Source: Platynereis dumerilii
Lineage: Eukaryota; Annelida; Polychaeta; Phyllodocida; Nereididae
NCBI GenBank assembly: GCA_026936325.1
Contig: JAPTHN010000010.1
Span: 46,956,150-47,020,149 of the forward strand
DNA length: 64,000 nt
Direction: 5' to 3'
The translations under genes were made by a program, and so were the position numbers. Positions 1 to 12,062 of this stretch are shown piece by piece. A model generated the notes under the pieces. It searched no databases. It worked only from the letters and a program-made list of their open reading frames with translations, and was not told where the DNA came from. Every line of letters starts with the position of its first letter. The stretch's first letter is position 1.

Positions 1-560
1 ATTTGCCCTGCTAACATTCAACATAGGAATACGAATATTATCATCTTTTTGATCTTGTCGTTTAGTTCAGCACTTGGATCAGACTTTCTTATTTTGTTAT
101 CTTCTTATGTGCACTTTTACACATTTTATGATTATGTGTATAGTCTGATGTATTGTCTGATGACTTCATCAAAAAAGCACAAACATGTGCAAGAAACACA
201 TTTCATAAAATAGTAATAATGCATTTTAGAGGTGATAGAACCCAGGTTCTTCAGCAGGGAAGGTCGTTGGGCTCTCAACCATCGGTGAACTACAGGAGTA
301 CATTAAGTTATATTATACGCAATCATAGAGACTTCTCTTCTCTTTTACATTCTGATCAGTTACACATCACATTGGCTGTTTTTTGTGTCTTGTCATTAAC
401 AATAATGATGCATTTGACCTTTGAGGGAGCTTAGAAGGAAAAAGCACCTTTGGAATTGCTCTCGACAAAGGAGAGACTTCTGTGAAACACATTTTGTGTT
501 TTGTCCAGACAGGATGTAATTTGCTAAATTAGGCTTAAATTTATCTGATGCACAAAGGTG
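1..560. repeat. Dispersed repeat copy, partner at 26.95-27.53 kb
   Basis: This stretch aligns by eye over its whole length with 26,990-27,530. Shared phrases include TCAGTTACACATC, ATGATGCATTTGACCTTT and CTTCTGTGAAACACATTTTG. The copies differ by many substitutions and small indels, so the duplication is old. The 93-codon open frame inside it is not kept intact in the other copy and I do not regard it as coding. A related but shorter match continues at 31.64-31.76 kb. The unit probably extends to the left beyond the window. Confidence 0.75.
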
Positions 561-840
561 TGCCCAACACAGTGTACATGCAGCTGTAGAGGACAGTATC
601 CATAACTGAGACGAGAAAGCGGAAAAAGTCAGAAAAGATAAGGTGTGAAACAGACAAAAGCAACAATGTTTGACATACATACAAACCCATACATAATTTT
701 GATATATTATAAACACAGTGTACTGGTCAACTTTAATCATTATGGTGGAAGTGAATATCAGCCTGTCTATTATATTATTTAAACAAGCAAATGAAAATTT
801 ACTCAGTGTGCCCATGCTCACAATTAGATAGGAAGACCCA

Positions 841-863
841 CCTTCTCAGTGTAGCTGAGAAGG
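841..863. repeat. Short perfect hairpin
   Basis: The 9-bp arms CCTTCTCAG and CTGAGAAGG flank a 5-base loop. It sits just outside the left arm of the inverted-repeat element at 0.9-2.4 kb. No U-tract or coding gene adjoins it, so a terminator reading has no support. Confidence 0.5.
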
Positions 864-907
864 ATGGAGACAAACCATAAGCTTAGCACTACACACATGA
901 TACACCT

Positions 908-2401
908 GCGCACAGTGCCTTTGAGCAACCTTTAAGATTTAAAAAAAAAAGCAAGGTCAGGAGAACATTTTAAGACAAAAACGAAAAAATTCTGTTGGGA
1001 AAATTTTGAGTTATATCGATTTTAAGTTTTTTGGTTTATCACACTCATATTTCAATGTTGAAGCGGGGGCATAGGCGTTGAAGGAAATGTTTTAGATCAT
1101 ATGCAGGGACAATTGTTGATGGAAAGACAACATCATTAATTTCTGTAACCATTGCATTTGTGTAAAACATGTTTTGCCTAAATATAGTGTGCAGAGTGCG
1201 GCAAACACATGTGACTGTTTTCTCAAGACCAATAGTACAGTGATGAGCAAGTTTATAGCCTTCCAACATTGTCCCCAGTTATCAGACTAAATCAGTGGTA
1301 TTGTTTCTGTTGTGATTAATTGTATATAGGCTGGATTTAAGTTATATTAGACCCATATTGAGAATGTTTTATGTCAAACATGCCACAGAATGTTGTTTAC
1401 TGTGTCTTTGTAAATCATTTCTGTGAAGTTTCATTTATCAGCATCCTCAACAGTCTTTAGGTGCAGAAAGTACCTTTCCGCATTTCCCTTTCCCAAAAAT
1501 ATTTATTAGATAATTAATTTTTTTATTTGTCGGACATTTTGTCCCACCATTGCTCAATGATCTATATACACCTTTTGTGCACACTCATCACGACAATTCA
1601 AGCATGTTTCCATGCCAAATCTCAGTTAGGTAGAAATATCAAGTTAATTAGGTTCTCGCCTGCAAAATATGTTGGTCTACAATCTCCAGAAGTCTTTTTA
1701 ATTTCATTTTTTTGTCCTGAAATTAATACCTCGTGCAGTCAACATTAATACATACAATGTCATACAAAACAAGACATGACTTTGGGTTATTTGTAAACAG
1801 ATATGCTTTGTTAACATTATTTTTTAAAGACAATTGTACTTGTCATGTTCTGTGCCTGTATTGATTATTCATAAATATCATTGATATAAAATATCCTAAA
1901 AGCTACATCTGAGACCACATTTTGTCAGGAACATGCAGCAAAAGACTCCAAAAAGAAAGGCTTAGCTAAATTCAAACCCACCCAGAAGCAGTTGAACACT
2001 AAAAAGAAACAATAGAGTCAACTTAGCAGGGCTAAAAACATAGTATTTTGGACAAACATACAGTCAAGTGAGTTTATCACACTCTGCACACTATTTTTTT
2101 ATATAACATGTTTCACACACATGTTATAGTCACAGTGATTAAAGATTACTGTCTTTCCTTCAAAAACTGTATCTGTAAATTACTTTATAACTTATATCCA
2201 CTTTTATGACCCCACTTTCAGGCAGAAAATATGGGTGTGATAAACAAAAATCTTAAAATTGATATAACTCAAAATTTTCCCAACAGAATTTTTTCGTTTT
2301 TGTCTTAAAATGTTCTCTTGACCTTGCTCTACAGCTGTGTGCTATTCGTCTTCTCGCTTTTTTTTTTTATCTTAAAGTTTGCTCAGGGGCACTGTGTGCG
2401 A
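908..2401. mobile_element. Non-autonomous element with about 150-bp inverted ends
   Basis: The left arm (about 908-1,052) and right arm (about 2,227-2,401) are reverse complements of each other, including GAACATTTTAAGACAAAAAC, a T-rich run and TATCACAC. The outermost parts read GCGCACAGTGCC on the left and the complement of GGGCACTGTGTGC on the right. About 1.2 kb lies between them. A 74-codon minus-strand frame (1,045-1,269) starts within the spacer but resembles nothing I know. No target-site duplication could be fixed, so the superfamily is open. It could also be a plain inverted duplication. Confidence 0.55.
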
Positions 2402-3126
2402 CTAAGGAGTGTGTCGCGGCAGTTTAGAGCCTATTCCCATCAAAAATCAAGGTATGGGCTGATAGGAAATGGTTTAAAATGTATTGTGAGCGATTTTCAG
2501 AACATTCCTGTACTTCAAAGTGTCAAAATCGGCCAATTTTCAACAAAAGTACCACTGAAAATTGCAGAAGTTTCACGTTGAATGGAGGGAGGCTTGTACA
2601 AACAGCCAACTGTTGATTAGTATGTTGTATAAACAGATAACTGTTCATCATTGTGTTGTTCATGATTCACTTTTTCTGTTTGTGTTTTATGTTTTGAAAT
2701 GAACAGCTTTGGACTGATATTTTAAGCAGTCAATCAAACTCAGTCAAGCATTATTTTGATTTGTGTGATTGGTTGATTCAAACACACTTTGCTGAACAGT
2801 GATTCACTGAGACCATTTATAACAAGTTCAGATCGCATTTATATATGGAATATGATTTCCAGCCTTCTTCATTAAGTGTCTCGTAATAAAGTGTCATTGT
2901 AATAAAGGTATATTTCTACCTTCTTCATAAAATTATGCTTTATCCTCATAATAGCACAATGATGTGATGCCATATTGTGTGGTATCTGATATTTTAGATA
3001 GTTCAGGAAATAAAATTCCTAAAGTACATCACAAACATACAGCCCGATACATACATACAAAGACTGATAGATATGAAATAGCTAGGCTTAGACAGATAGA
3101 AAAATAGATAGGATTCTAGATAAATT
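2402..3126. other. No gene seen
   Basis: A+T-rich sequence with short frames only. I see no motif, repeat partner or RNA-like structure that I can support here. Confidence 0.6.

Positions 3127-3197
<71 letters not shown>
3127..3197. repeat. (GATA)n microsatellite
   Basis: About 17 almost uninterrupted GATA units, with degenerate GATAGAT-like sequence for some 60 bases upstream. Probably polymorphic in length. Confidence 0.97.
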
Positions 3198-4960
3198 GAA
3201 GCAAAATCAATTTTTATTTAATTTATGTGTTTTATATTTTTTCACAAGTGATGAGAACTACCACATATTCTGATATTTTTTACAAGTGGCAAAAAGAAAT
3301 AAACGTTCCCTCCTACTTTTTAAAATATTGACCATTGCTCTTTGTGTACAAGAAATTATTAATTGAGATTAAAGTAAATTAGGGAATATAAAGCTTGATA
3401 AACAATAACAGTTAGCCATAATTCTGACTCTTACTGCTTGATAAGACAACTTGGACAGAATCTGGCTCTTCTCTTATGGCTGCATTGATCAGATATAATT
3501 TGATTTCTTAATATATCTGCCATCATAAGGCAATTTCTGCTAACTCACAAAGTTCCCATCAAGAGATAAGTAAGATATATTAGCTACTTACTGTCCAATA
3601 ATGATAATATCACAGATCTAAATTGTTCCCTATGGGGCCCTAATGATATTCTTGAGAAACTGTTACTTGACTTCATAGCAAGTTTACTCTTTTTAAGTGT
3701 TCATAAACATTCAATAATTGTTTCACTCTTGACACTTTTTCATTCAACTCCATTCGATTAGAATAAATTACTGTCGCCTTTCTGTAAAATGTGTGTAAGG
3801 TTTTTTTTTCTGGATTCGATGCAGTTGCACATAATCGGAGAATAAGAAATAATGTGAAAATACACCCCAAAGCAATATCCGGTGAACGAATATTTTGTTC
3901 TCCGTCTTGAAACCTGCTGTTGTTTCTCAGAATAACAATGTATATCTCTGTGGACACTTCCTGTACAATTATAAGTTTACATGAAATTCGATTATCACCT
4001 ATCGCTCAAATGTTAGTAACCGGTAATACTTCATAATATGGAATATAGCCTATGTGTTGTAGCCTTTGCAAACTTGGTCACAAAAGAGGATTTTATCTCT
4101 GAAGTCCTATGAGGTCCTTCAATGCACATTCATGTGTACACATATTCATCAACACCTCGTGAGTTCTCATGTAGAAGCTTACTTTAATCTAAAACAAGAC
4201 TTTTTTTAAAATTCAAAGTGAAACCTTAGGATACTACGAACCTCTGCACACTGTAAGTTAAGCAAAACAGCAGACAGGGTTGTTTTGATGCCTTTCACAA
4301 AACCAACCTACCTTTAATATAAATCTTTCACAAAACCAACCTACCTTTAATATATATATATATGTATATCTTACCAGCAAATTACTGACTTCATATCACT
4401 GTTTACAATGACATCTATTAAAATTTTCCAAAGTAGGTGAAAGTGGAGTAATCAAAATAGGCCTAAATAGTTTTGCCCTGTCCCCAAACTTCAGGCTTCA
4501 GGTGTAATCTCAGATGGCTTCTGATTTCTTTACCTGACACTTTCACTCCAACCTGTTGGCCTTTAGTTTCTTCTACTGAAGTTCCGGGCCATTAGGGCCA
4601 TGCAGTGACACTAAGTGCCTTGGACTGTCGGATTCCCCAGGCAACAGATGTTCAGCTGTTGTAGCACGTCTTGATTCATTTGCTGTAAGAATATGCATAT
4701 GTCAGAGATTAGCAAAGAGAATGCTACACAAGTTATTATTTGTACCCTTTATCAGGTACCCATCCATCTTAATTGAAGCTAAATGCATTAGTTTTGGCAT
4801 TGAGAGATTAGATTTAGAATTACTTGCGGCTATACGTGCCAAATCCCCAAAGTGAATTAAACAACACAAATACTTCTGGGCCATTAAAATGCATGCCATA
4901 CCCTAAGCAACAAAGGGAATGAATAAGTGTGTATCGTTTGTGTGTATATAGTGTGCTTCC
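3198..4960. other. No gene seen; one 30-bp tandem duplicate
   Basis: Mostly featureless A+T-rich DNA. At about 4,292-4,354 a phrase of about 30 bp beginning CTTTCACAAAACC and ending CCTTTAATATA occurs twice in tandem and runs into a short TA repeat. A 94-codon minus-strand frame (3,673-3,957) has no recognisable domain. Confidence 0.6.
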
Positions 4961-5250
4961 TTAAGGGGAGCGTGGAGTCTTGCATTGCCCTGCCACCTGT
5001 GGTCAAATTGGGAACTATTTTTGACAAGGAAAATCTGAGATTGCCAGTTTCACAGCAGCAGATTTATCTGGATGGTCCACTGATGCAAATGGCAGTGCCA
5101 GTTTCTGTTGACACAATACCTCAACTAATGTCTGACAGTGTAGAATTGAATGCATTTGAAACGCTTTTCATGGAAACTTAGAAAAAAAAATTACAAAAAA
5201 TTGGTAAAAATGGCCTCAAAACAGGCATTTTTCCAGTTCAACACTGTTTC

Positions 5251-5591
5251 GTAGGCTGCAAAATTGAGAAGTTACCAGCTGTTGCCAGACCTGAGACATC
5301 AACCAAATGAGAGAAGACAAAATTTAATGCAACTTAGTGTAGGGAATTTTTTTTAAATTGTGTACTTGTCAAGAAAATGGACATGGAACTGAATGTTCAG
5401 TTGAATTTCAGTGGTCAGAAATGACATTTTGATCAATTTTGCAGACGTTCCACTTCAAGGCCCTGGATCTTCCATCTGAGGCCAAAAAATAAAAAATCCT
5501 TACACTAAGTTGCACAAAATATTGTCAAAATTAATCTGCAATAACTTGAAATAGTTACCCAGCTCTCAATTCTTCCGAATCTGCAGCCTAC
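5251..5591. repeat. Foldback, about 95-bp arms
   Basis: The left arm (5,251-5,345) runs from GTAGGCTGCA to AACTTAGTGTAGGG. The right arm (5,498-5,591) is its degenerate reverse complement, from CCTTACACTAAGTTGC to CTGCAGCCTAC. About 150 bases lie between the arms. It sits near the left end of the TTAA-bounded element. Confidence 0.6.
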
Positions 5592-6090
5592 AAAATGATG
5601 TCATTCTCCATTTTTGTTGTTTTTGTTCTTCTCTGACCTATTCACACTAACTGTGACGTTCGTATTAGTGGGCAGATTTTGAGAAATACCATATGGAGGA
5701 ACACAACTGCCTGCTTTACTCTCAGTAATCTATGTGTTAGTAAACAGTTGCAGTAAGACCATTCAACAAAGGCTAACAAAGAGTTTCCAACGTATTCACG
5801 GCACAGAAGAAGGAACTATTTTATTCAGGGCATTGTCGCGGCTTTTCAGCATTGTGAGCAGTGATGACGTCACCAAATTTGACAGTTCATGCAACGTCAT
5901 GGCAGCTGCAACATGTGCTTGCTGCAGGGACGTCTCCGGCTCTCCGCTTGCTGCTTACCATGCCATGGAACTTTGTTCATTGCTACAACCCACTGCATAT
6001 TGTCACGAAGGAGTGCTGAAATACATCAAAGAGATCTGAAGCAGAATTCTGCAGAACCACGACGTCTGTTGTTGGTTGATGATTGATGAA

Positions 6091-6103
6091 AGGTCAATGA
6101 CCT
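6091..6103. promoter_or_regulatory. IR1 nuclear-receptor-type palindrome AGGTCA-a-TGACCT
   Basis: A perfect inverted repeat of the AGGTCA half-site with a 1-base spacer, the form bound by EcR/USP and FXR-type receptors in animals. A perfect CRE (TGACGTCA) lies upstream at 5,865-5,872. Binding is not shown by sequence alone. Confidence 0.4.
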
Positions 6104-6637
6104 GATGGCAACATTTTGACAGCTGTCACTCGAGATCCTGACCAAACTGAGCAAAGTTCAGCAAACTGTCTAGGATTTGCACTGCAATGACTCGCATGGA
6201 ATGGATGAACGACTTGCTACTGCATAGCTTTACAGGTAAGTTTAAGTACTACCAGTTAACTTTCGATAGATCTATAGACCTGTAGCAAAACACATATTAT
6301 AATCAATGCATTGCTGAGTGCAATGCCTCGTTGACACAATGCCAGTGTTGTGACTTGCCTTGTCTTGTCACAAATTTTCAGCTGAATTGCTTTAGCCAGT
6401 ATGGTTAGAGCAAACGATTCTTATATATTACAAATACAGCATGATATTATTATGAAAGTCTAATGAGTGCAATATTATTATGAGACTCTTATAGATCTAA
6501 TGAGTGCAATATGAAAAGTTATTTGCAACATGAAAAGTTATTTACAAGTGCAAATAAATATTCATATATATATATGATTTTGTATTTGTATTGTTGTATT
6601 GTATATACTATCAGTCATGCACTGCAATGCAGGCACG

Positions 6638-6752
6638 AAATTCTTGGTGAGCCTTCCAGTCCACAATGATACAGCTCAGGGCAGCCATAGTACGGCGCCC
6701 TTGGGCAGAGACAAGGGGAACATTGCCCAAGGTTGATATCACAACGGTAAAT
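6638..6752 (-). repeat. SINE-like dispersed repeat, fragment
   Basis: Read on the minus strand, this matches about 100 bases of the insertion at 29,535-29,660, including GGCTGCCCTGAGCTGTAT and GGAAGGCTCACCA. The other copy is a clean insert into one unit of a tandem repeat, so this is a mobile family of short elements. I cannot name it. Confidence 0.6.
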
Positions 6753-7173
6753 GTCCTGTTGCTGTTTTTTGCATGACCACAGTGCATTTTTGACGGATAA
6801 AATGTTTTCCAATTAAACTGTCATACATATATGTTGGTGAATTAATTTCATAGAATAACAAATTTAGTTTTATGGAAAATACAAATGATACACCTGATGC
6901 TAATTAATTGGTTTGAAAAATGTAGGTGCATGAACCAAAGAAGAACTTTTTTTTTTACTGACAAGACATCTCCAAAATGGCAAAATAGTGGCATTTTTGG
7001 GCAATTGAAGTTTTTATTAAAAGTATACTAATTCTTAAACAAGCTAAAAAGTTAGAAATTCTTTAGCAAATTTGTTCAAGGAAATTTAAAACTAGCTATG
7101 ATAATCCATTTTTGAGAATATGATTTTTTTAATAACACATGAGAACACACAACACTTTAATATTTGTAACCAG

Positions 7174-7500
7174 TAGGATTGGGACGATATTGGTATTTTG
7201 ATATCACGATATCGGTTGACAGTGATATCGCGATAACACGATATACCGTTATCAGGGTTTATGAGCTGTTTGCTGCTATAAAATGTCCGAAATTGGCAAA
7301 AAAACAGAAATTCGTAATTTCGCGCTGCCGTCATCGGCCATTTAGTAAGCAGACGCTCCCATGCGAAAATTTCGTCCAGCCCGAGAACGAAGTGTCATTG
7401 CGCCCGAGCAACCAAAACGTGGATTCGAGCTAATTTCTTGCAATTTTGTCGAATTTTTTCCGGTAAATGACGATATGAAGCAACACCCGTTAATCGTTAA
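7174..7500 (-). mobile_element. hAT-type non-autonomous copy 1
   Basis: Its outer end reads TAGGATTGGGACGATATTGG, the TAGGG(t/c)TGGGACGATA style of end seen in several hAT families. Reverse complemented, the body matches the copies at 7,671-7,808 and 8,221-8,590, sharing ATGACACTTCGTTCTC, GGGAGCGTCTGCTTA, TTTATAGCAG and TGTTATCGCGATATCAC. The end is rich in interlocking GATATC palindromes. I could not find an 8-bp target duplication, and the inner boundary is uncertain. Confidence 0.55.
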
Positions 7501-7600
7501 TATGTTACAGGGTTCCCACTGAAATTCGGTCAGCAAATTTCCTGTATTTTCCTTAATTTTTCCCTGCTTCACCCGATGTTTTCCCTGACGTTATTTGGGC
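7501..7600. repeat. Fragment of a 'gggaaa' MITE-like repeat
   Basis: The sequence ACAGGGTTCCCACTG followed by repeated TTTTCC(C/T)TG phrases resembles the element at 11,490-11,938, which starts CAGGGTTGCCACTG. A further scrap is seen near 7,880-7,920. Confidence 0.35.
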
Positions 7601-7670
7601 TTATCGCCGCTAAAAAATATAATAATAATATCGCGGCATTATCGTTGCAAATTGCAAACCAATTTTAAAC

Positions 7671-7808
7671 TAGGGTGGGAACGATACCTACTGTACCATG
7701 GACATTTTATAGCAGTAAACAGCTGATAGATCCTGAGATCGATATATGGTGTTGTCGCGATATCAATCGACATTGTGATATCAAAATACCAATATCGTCC
7801 CAACCCTA
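7671..7808 (+). mobile_element. hAT-type non-autonomous copy 2, short
   Basis: It starts TAGGGTGGGAACGATACC and ends CAATATCGTCCCAACCCTA, so both termini are present as imperfect inverted repeats about 138 bp apart. The interior matches the terminal portion of copies 1 and 3, so it is a deletion derivative. Flanks do not show a convincing target duplication. Confidence 0.6.
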
Positions 7809-8220
7809 CCAAATACTTACTTTCGCAGTTTTTTGCTTAAAATGGAGGGCTTTTTTCATGCATTAACACACATAAAGCCAAATTCCCTGTGTTTTCCTTG
7901 AATTTGAGGAATCCTGCTTATCGGCATTAATTGTAAACGCACAAGTTTCAATTGATCAGCAAAGAAAAAAATTAATACTATACTTTCATTGGATTTTATA
8001 GTAAGCTAATATGTTTTGTGTGATTAAAAATTTAATACAGTTCACTTTATTTTAATATGTGTTTTGTAAATTATTTTGAATAACCTTCAAGAGTCAGGAA
8101 CCACCAGATTAAGTTTTGACTCCGACTTTGAGTCCACGTGAGAGCCAAAGTTCGACTCTGACTCTATCTGAAAACCTCTGACTCCACGACCGGACTCCTT
8201 AACTCTGGCCTTGTTGTAAC

Positions 8221-8590
8221 TAGGCTTGGGACGATAACCGGTATTCATACCGTACCGCGGTATTTTTCAGGCCAAATATCGTACCGTCAGGGCTCACAGT
8301 TGTCACAGTATGAATGGTGTTGCTTCATACTGGCATAAGAAATTGCAAGAAATCAACTCGAATCAACATTGTTTTCGTCCCTCCGACGCCATGACACTTC
8401 GTTCTCAGGCTGGACAAGAATCTTGGTGGGAGCGTCTGCTTAAAATGGCGGACGAGGGTAGTGAGAAATTAAGAATTTCGGATTTTTCGCCCTCTTCGGA
8501 AATTTATAGCAGTAAACAGATAAATCCTGAGATTGGTGTATCGTGTTATCGCGATATCACTATCAATACCAATGTCGCCCTGACGGGGCG
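8221..8590 (+). mobile_element. hAT-type non-autonomous copy 3
   Basis: It starts TAGGCTTGGGACGATAACCG and runs through the same body as copy 1 in opposite orientation. The right end is degraded (AATACCAATGTCGCCC). The 103-codon frame across it is a by-product of the repeat and is broken in the other copies. Confidence 0.55.
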
Positions 8591-8599
8591 CATTTGGAC

Positions 8600-10185
8600 A
8601 TCAATTAAAAAATCATTTTAGCACTCCATGTGCACTGGATATTACATGTAAGTAGTGTGTAAGACTATATGCAGTGCATTAACACCTTGTAGTGCCAATA
8701 GTTAACAAGAAAAGTACCCTTAAAAAAGGGTACTGTATCGATCTTAACATGAACCTGAGGGCATAAGGCATGTAATAAAAAGTTTTGATATCTCAAAGTA
8801 GGCATTTGTATGAATAGTTGGCCACAGAAAAAAAATTCCAAGACCCCTCCCTTTGTTTTATGAAAATCTGACACAACTATAAGGATTTGTGAAATAAAAG
8901 TAAACTTTCAGTTATTTCAGGAACCTAAAAAAAATAGACTCCATTTCTTAACAAAAAAATTAGGAAGTATCTCCCCTCCAAAAATAATCTTGGATTTGCA
9001 AATAAAAGAAGAAAGTTTGTTGTTTTCACTGGTTTTAGAAATTTGTATCCTCAAACCGTTATGCGCCGAAACGCATTTTGCTAGCTTAATATTGCAAATA
9101 GAGCAAAATAAATGAGCGCATTGAATGCGGGGAAGTTTATTTGATATGCGCAGGTTTTTAAATTTTGAAAATCGGACGTTTAATAAGGTTTTTATGGCAA
9201 GTTTTTCATTGAAAATGATGTACACAATATTTGATGACGTTTCACACGCTAAAAATATCGCCAGAATGATTTCCTAACCTTGATGAATCGATTTACTGTT
9301 AAGTATACTTACATATAAGTTTTTTTACAGGTTAAGACATCGATACAAAAATAACTTTAAACAGTTTTAAACATTTAACATAAACTGTCCTGGGTGCGGT
9401 CATCTATGCAAGTAACACACAGTGCTTTGCGATAAATTTGTTCATGGTAATCCACTGTGCCTCTATTTACTGTGGCCTGAATACCTATTGTGTGCTGTCC
9501 CAGGTCATTCAGTTGACTTGGACACTTATATTCTGCCATATAAAGTGCGTCCCAATGTGCCGTGTTGAGTGTCCCAATGAGCACTGATATGACTTTTACA
9601 CCAAAATGCTAATTTCTTAGGCACCAGTGAGTATGTTTACCATGATAGCAATTCATAACTGTTTGTTATGATGTATCAAATTCATACAAGCATTGAGAAA
9701 GCCTCATTGTTCATGATTTGTCCAGAGAATGGATTGAATTGAACCCCTCTGAAATTACTTTAGTAGTAGGAAAACAAACTTTTCCTCACCATACTTCTGC
9801 ATGTGGCTGTAATTTGTCAATAAAACGATAGAAATATCAGGATGTGAAATTTCAAGATATGATGGCACTACCATATATATCATATACCTTACCAGGAACC
9901 AAGAAAACCCCACTGTCCCATAATGCCCCGCATCCTAATGTGCCCTATATATATACTTTCCCCCTATATTATATATATGTTTTTGTTTGTTTTCAGTGAG
10001 ATGAACCTGACATGAACACATCTCCAGCTTCCATGAATTATGGCCAGCCTGTGACAACAGCACAGTCGTTGTTTCCTGATGCAGTATCAACCAGGCAATG
10101 GAGTGCTTGAAAAGACTGTGGCTCTGATACCAATTGAGAAAGTAAATTGGAAGGGCGACATACTATATAGATAGTGGATGTTGAT
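8600..10185. other. No gene seen
   Basis: Low-complexity A+T-rich tracts and short frames on both strands, none with a recognisable domain. TA runs are present near 9,945-9,985. Confidence 0.6.
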
Positions 10186-10189
10186 TCGA

Positions 10190-11041
10190 CCAATATATTA
10201 AATCTAAACTGTCAAAATCTAATGGAATAATTTGTAAAGCAAAAAAATATTTTAATCGTAATACATTAAACTTTATACTATAGTTTTTTCAACCCTTATC
10301 TTAGTTATGGTGTTGAAATATGGGGAAAAACTTATGCTAATTATATTAATTCGCTATTCATTTTGCAAAAACGGGTGGTTCGTATAATTAAAGGTGTTAG
10401 TCGAAGAACACCTTCGAACAGTATATTTGCTGAACTTAACATTTTACAGCTACCTAAATTGTATAAAGTTTCAATTATGATGTTTATGTAGAAGTTTGTA
10501 AGAGGTGAATTACCAAGAATTTTTTTCTGATATGTTTAATTATCAAGCTGATTTTCATCATTAAAGAACGAGAAATATGAATAACTTTCGATTACCATTT
10601 TGTAGATTAGAAATTGTTAAAATGCATGTTAGATTTAAAGGTGCTGAAATTTGGAATTCTGTTGTAAATATCATTGATTTAAATTGTAGTAAATTTACAT
10701 TTAAAAAGAAAATAACTAATATTTTTAGGAATTTGTAGTCTCTACCTAGAATATCCTTTGCAATTCTGTAATACATAACTATTATTAAGATTATAGTCAT
10801 TACCACTTTTGTATAGGCCTATGCTGGTACTTATCAATGTTTTTAATTTATCAGTATTATTATTAAGTTTTATTGTTACATAAAGATTAAGAAATTATAT
10901 TGTGAAATTGCTAGGGAACATAATATACACATTCATTGTTTCAGTTCCTATTTTCTATTGGTATTTTAATTCTGCTATTTGTTATGTTGAAGTGTAATTG
11001 TATGTTGTTTACCAATAAAATTCTAATTCTAATTCTAAATC
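10190..11041 (+). mobile_element. LINE 3' fragment, CR1/L2-group reverse transcriptase tail
   Basis: Conceptual translation around 10,270-10,480 gives a run typical of the thumb region of CR1/L2/jockey-group reverse transcriptases, with the words NPYLSYGVEIWG, LQKRVVRII and LQLPKLYK. It continues near 10,570-10,740 with FRLPFCRLEI, KGAEIWNS and a C-terminal lysine-rich stretch. The reading frame is decayed: an in-frame TAG follows FM near 10,490 and frame changes are needed between blocks. It ends in a 3' untranslated region and an (ATTCTA)n-type tail at about 11,018-11,041, as in CR1/L2-like elements. It is 5' truncated, and the catalytic RT motifs are absent. Confidence 0.75.
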
Positions 11042-11489
11042 AGGCTTTACGCCTACTGTAATTTAGTTTTTAGTTTTTGATTTTAAAGTGGGGTATCACC
11101 GTTCAATTAATAAAAAAAATATTGAATTACGCTGATTTTATTTTGTGTGAATGCGCATGTTTCTCAGATAACAATTAACACTGATACACTTTATTCATGC
11201 ATTTGCCTCAATGGTAATGAGGGGTGACTGCTCTATCAGTAATTGTTTTTTTTTTTGCAGTAGGAAATATATTTGCTCCAATTTGTTGCAAACAGGAACG
11301 TATCCAGGATTTATTATAGGGGAGAGGGGTGAAGCACTGCTCCCATAGTTTGCCATTGTGTACTCCCAATGGCGCCCAGAACAGGGGGGAGGGGGGGGGG
11401 TAGGGAGGAAAATTGCTCCTCCTGCCCTTGGCAAAGTATTTCTTATTATTGAATCTAAATGTTCTGATGGCAATACACCACTGACACTA
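11042..11489. other. No gene; possible hAT end and G-rich tract
   Basis: ACGTATCCAGGATTT near 11,298 resembles the common hAT terminal phrase GGCG(T/G)ATCCAGGATTT. A nearly pure G tract lies at 11,386-11,401. The two overlapping frames here depend on that tract and are not credible genes. Confidence 0.35.
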
Positions 11490-11938
11490 CAGGGTTGCCA
11501 CTGGTCAGGGAAAAGTCAGGGAAATTCAAGTCAGGAAAAGTTCAGGGAAATGTGAAATTAGGGAAATTTGTGACTTTGCAAAAAGTCAGGGAAATCTCAT
11601 CTTGGTCAGGGAAATTTGGCATACAAACTAATTCATGACACAAAAGGCGATGGTTTCGCAATAAGAACAACAGAGAAATGAATGACATTTGCCTGTCTAA
11701 CCTCTTTGATGATGATGAAGTGACCTTAAAACCAGAAATCTAGAGCTCAAGGCATCTTGAGTGGGCAACCTGGCATCATTCATTCCCTTTTTGTTTCAAA
11801 TCGCAATGTAAATTCACCAAAGCCCGTGAATTGCAATCCAAAATTTTGTGCAAGAACCTGTTTTGTGGTCAGGGCAAACTTATTTTGAGACAGGGAAAAG
11901 TCAGGGAATTTCGAAATCCGACTTTAGTGGCAACCTTG
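11490..11938 (+). mobile_element. MITE with CAGGGTTGCCACT ends and repeated GTCAGGGAAA
   Basis: Terminal inverted repeats CAGGGTTGCCACT (11,490-11,502) and AGTGGCAACCTTG (11,926-11,938) bound a 449-bp element. The 5-base word CACTA occurs on both flanks (11,485-11,489 and 11,939-11,943) and may be the target duplication. The interior repeats GTCAGGGAAA many times near both ends. There is no coding capacity. hAT-like by its termini, although the apparent duplication is shorter than the usual 8 bp. Confidence 0.65.
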
Positions 11939-11963
11939 CACTACCCACAGTTCTATGGTCAGA

Positions 11964-12062
11964 CATGGTTGTTCGATTTAAATCTAAGTGATTTATATTT
12001 TATTTAAATCTGTTTACTCAATTTAAATTGTGGATTTAAAAAAAAACAATCAAAAACCCTGG
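11964..12062. mobile_element. Short MITE of GATTTAAATC repeats
   Basis: GGTTGTTCGATTTAAATC on the left and a degenerate complement ending CAATCAAAAACCCTG on the right enclose repeated ATTTAAAT palindromes. This architecture is seen in a widespread hAT-like MITE type. It is about 100 bp long. Confidence 0.4.

Noticed and set aside
841-863. Rho-independent terminator
   Set aside because: A hairpin exists, but there is no following T-run and the genome is eukaryotic.
1045-1269. 74-codon minus-strand frame with several cysteines
   Set aside because: No family recognised, it starts inside a spacer of an inverted-repeat element, and no partner or splice context supports it.
7179-7433. Overlapping plus and minus frames with 'SSKQLI' peptides
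   Set aside because: The peptide similarity to frames at 7,675 and 8,310 reflects copies of a hAT-type repeat; the frames are interrupted differently in each copy.
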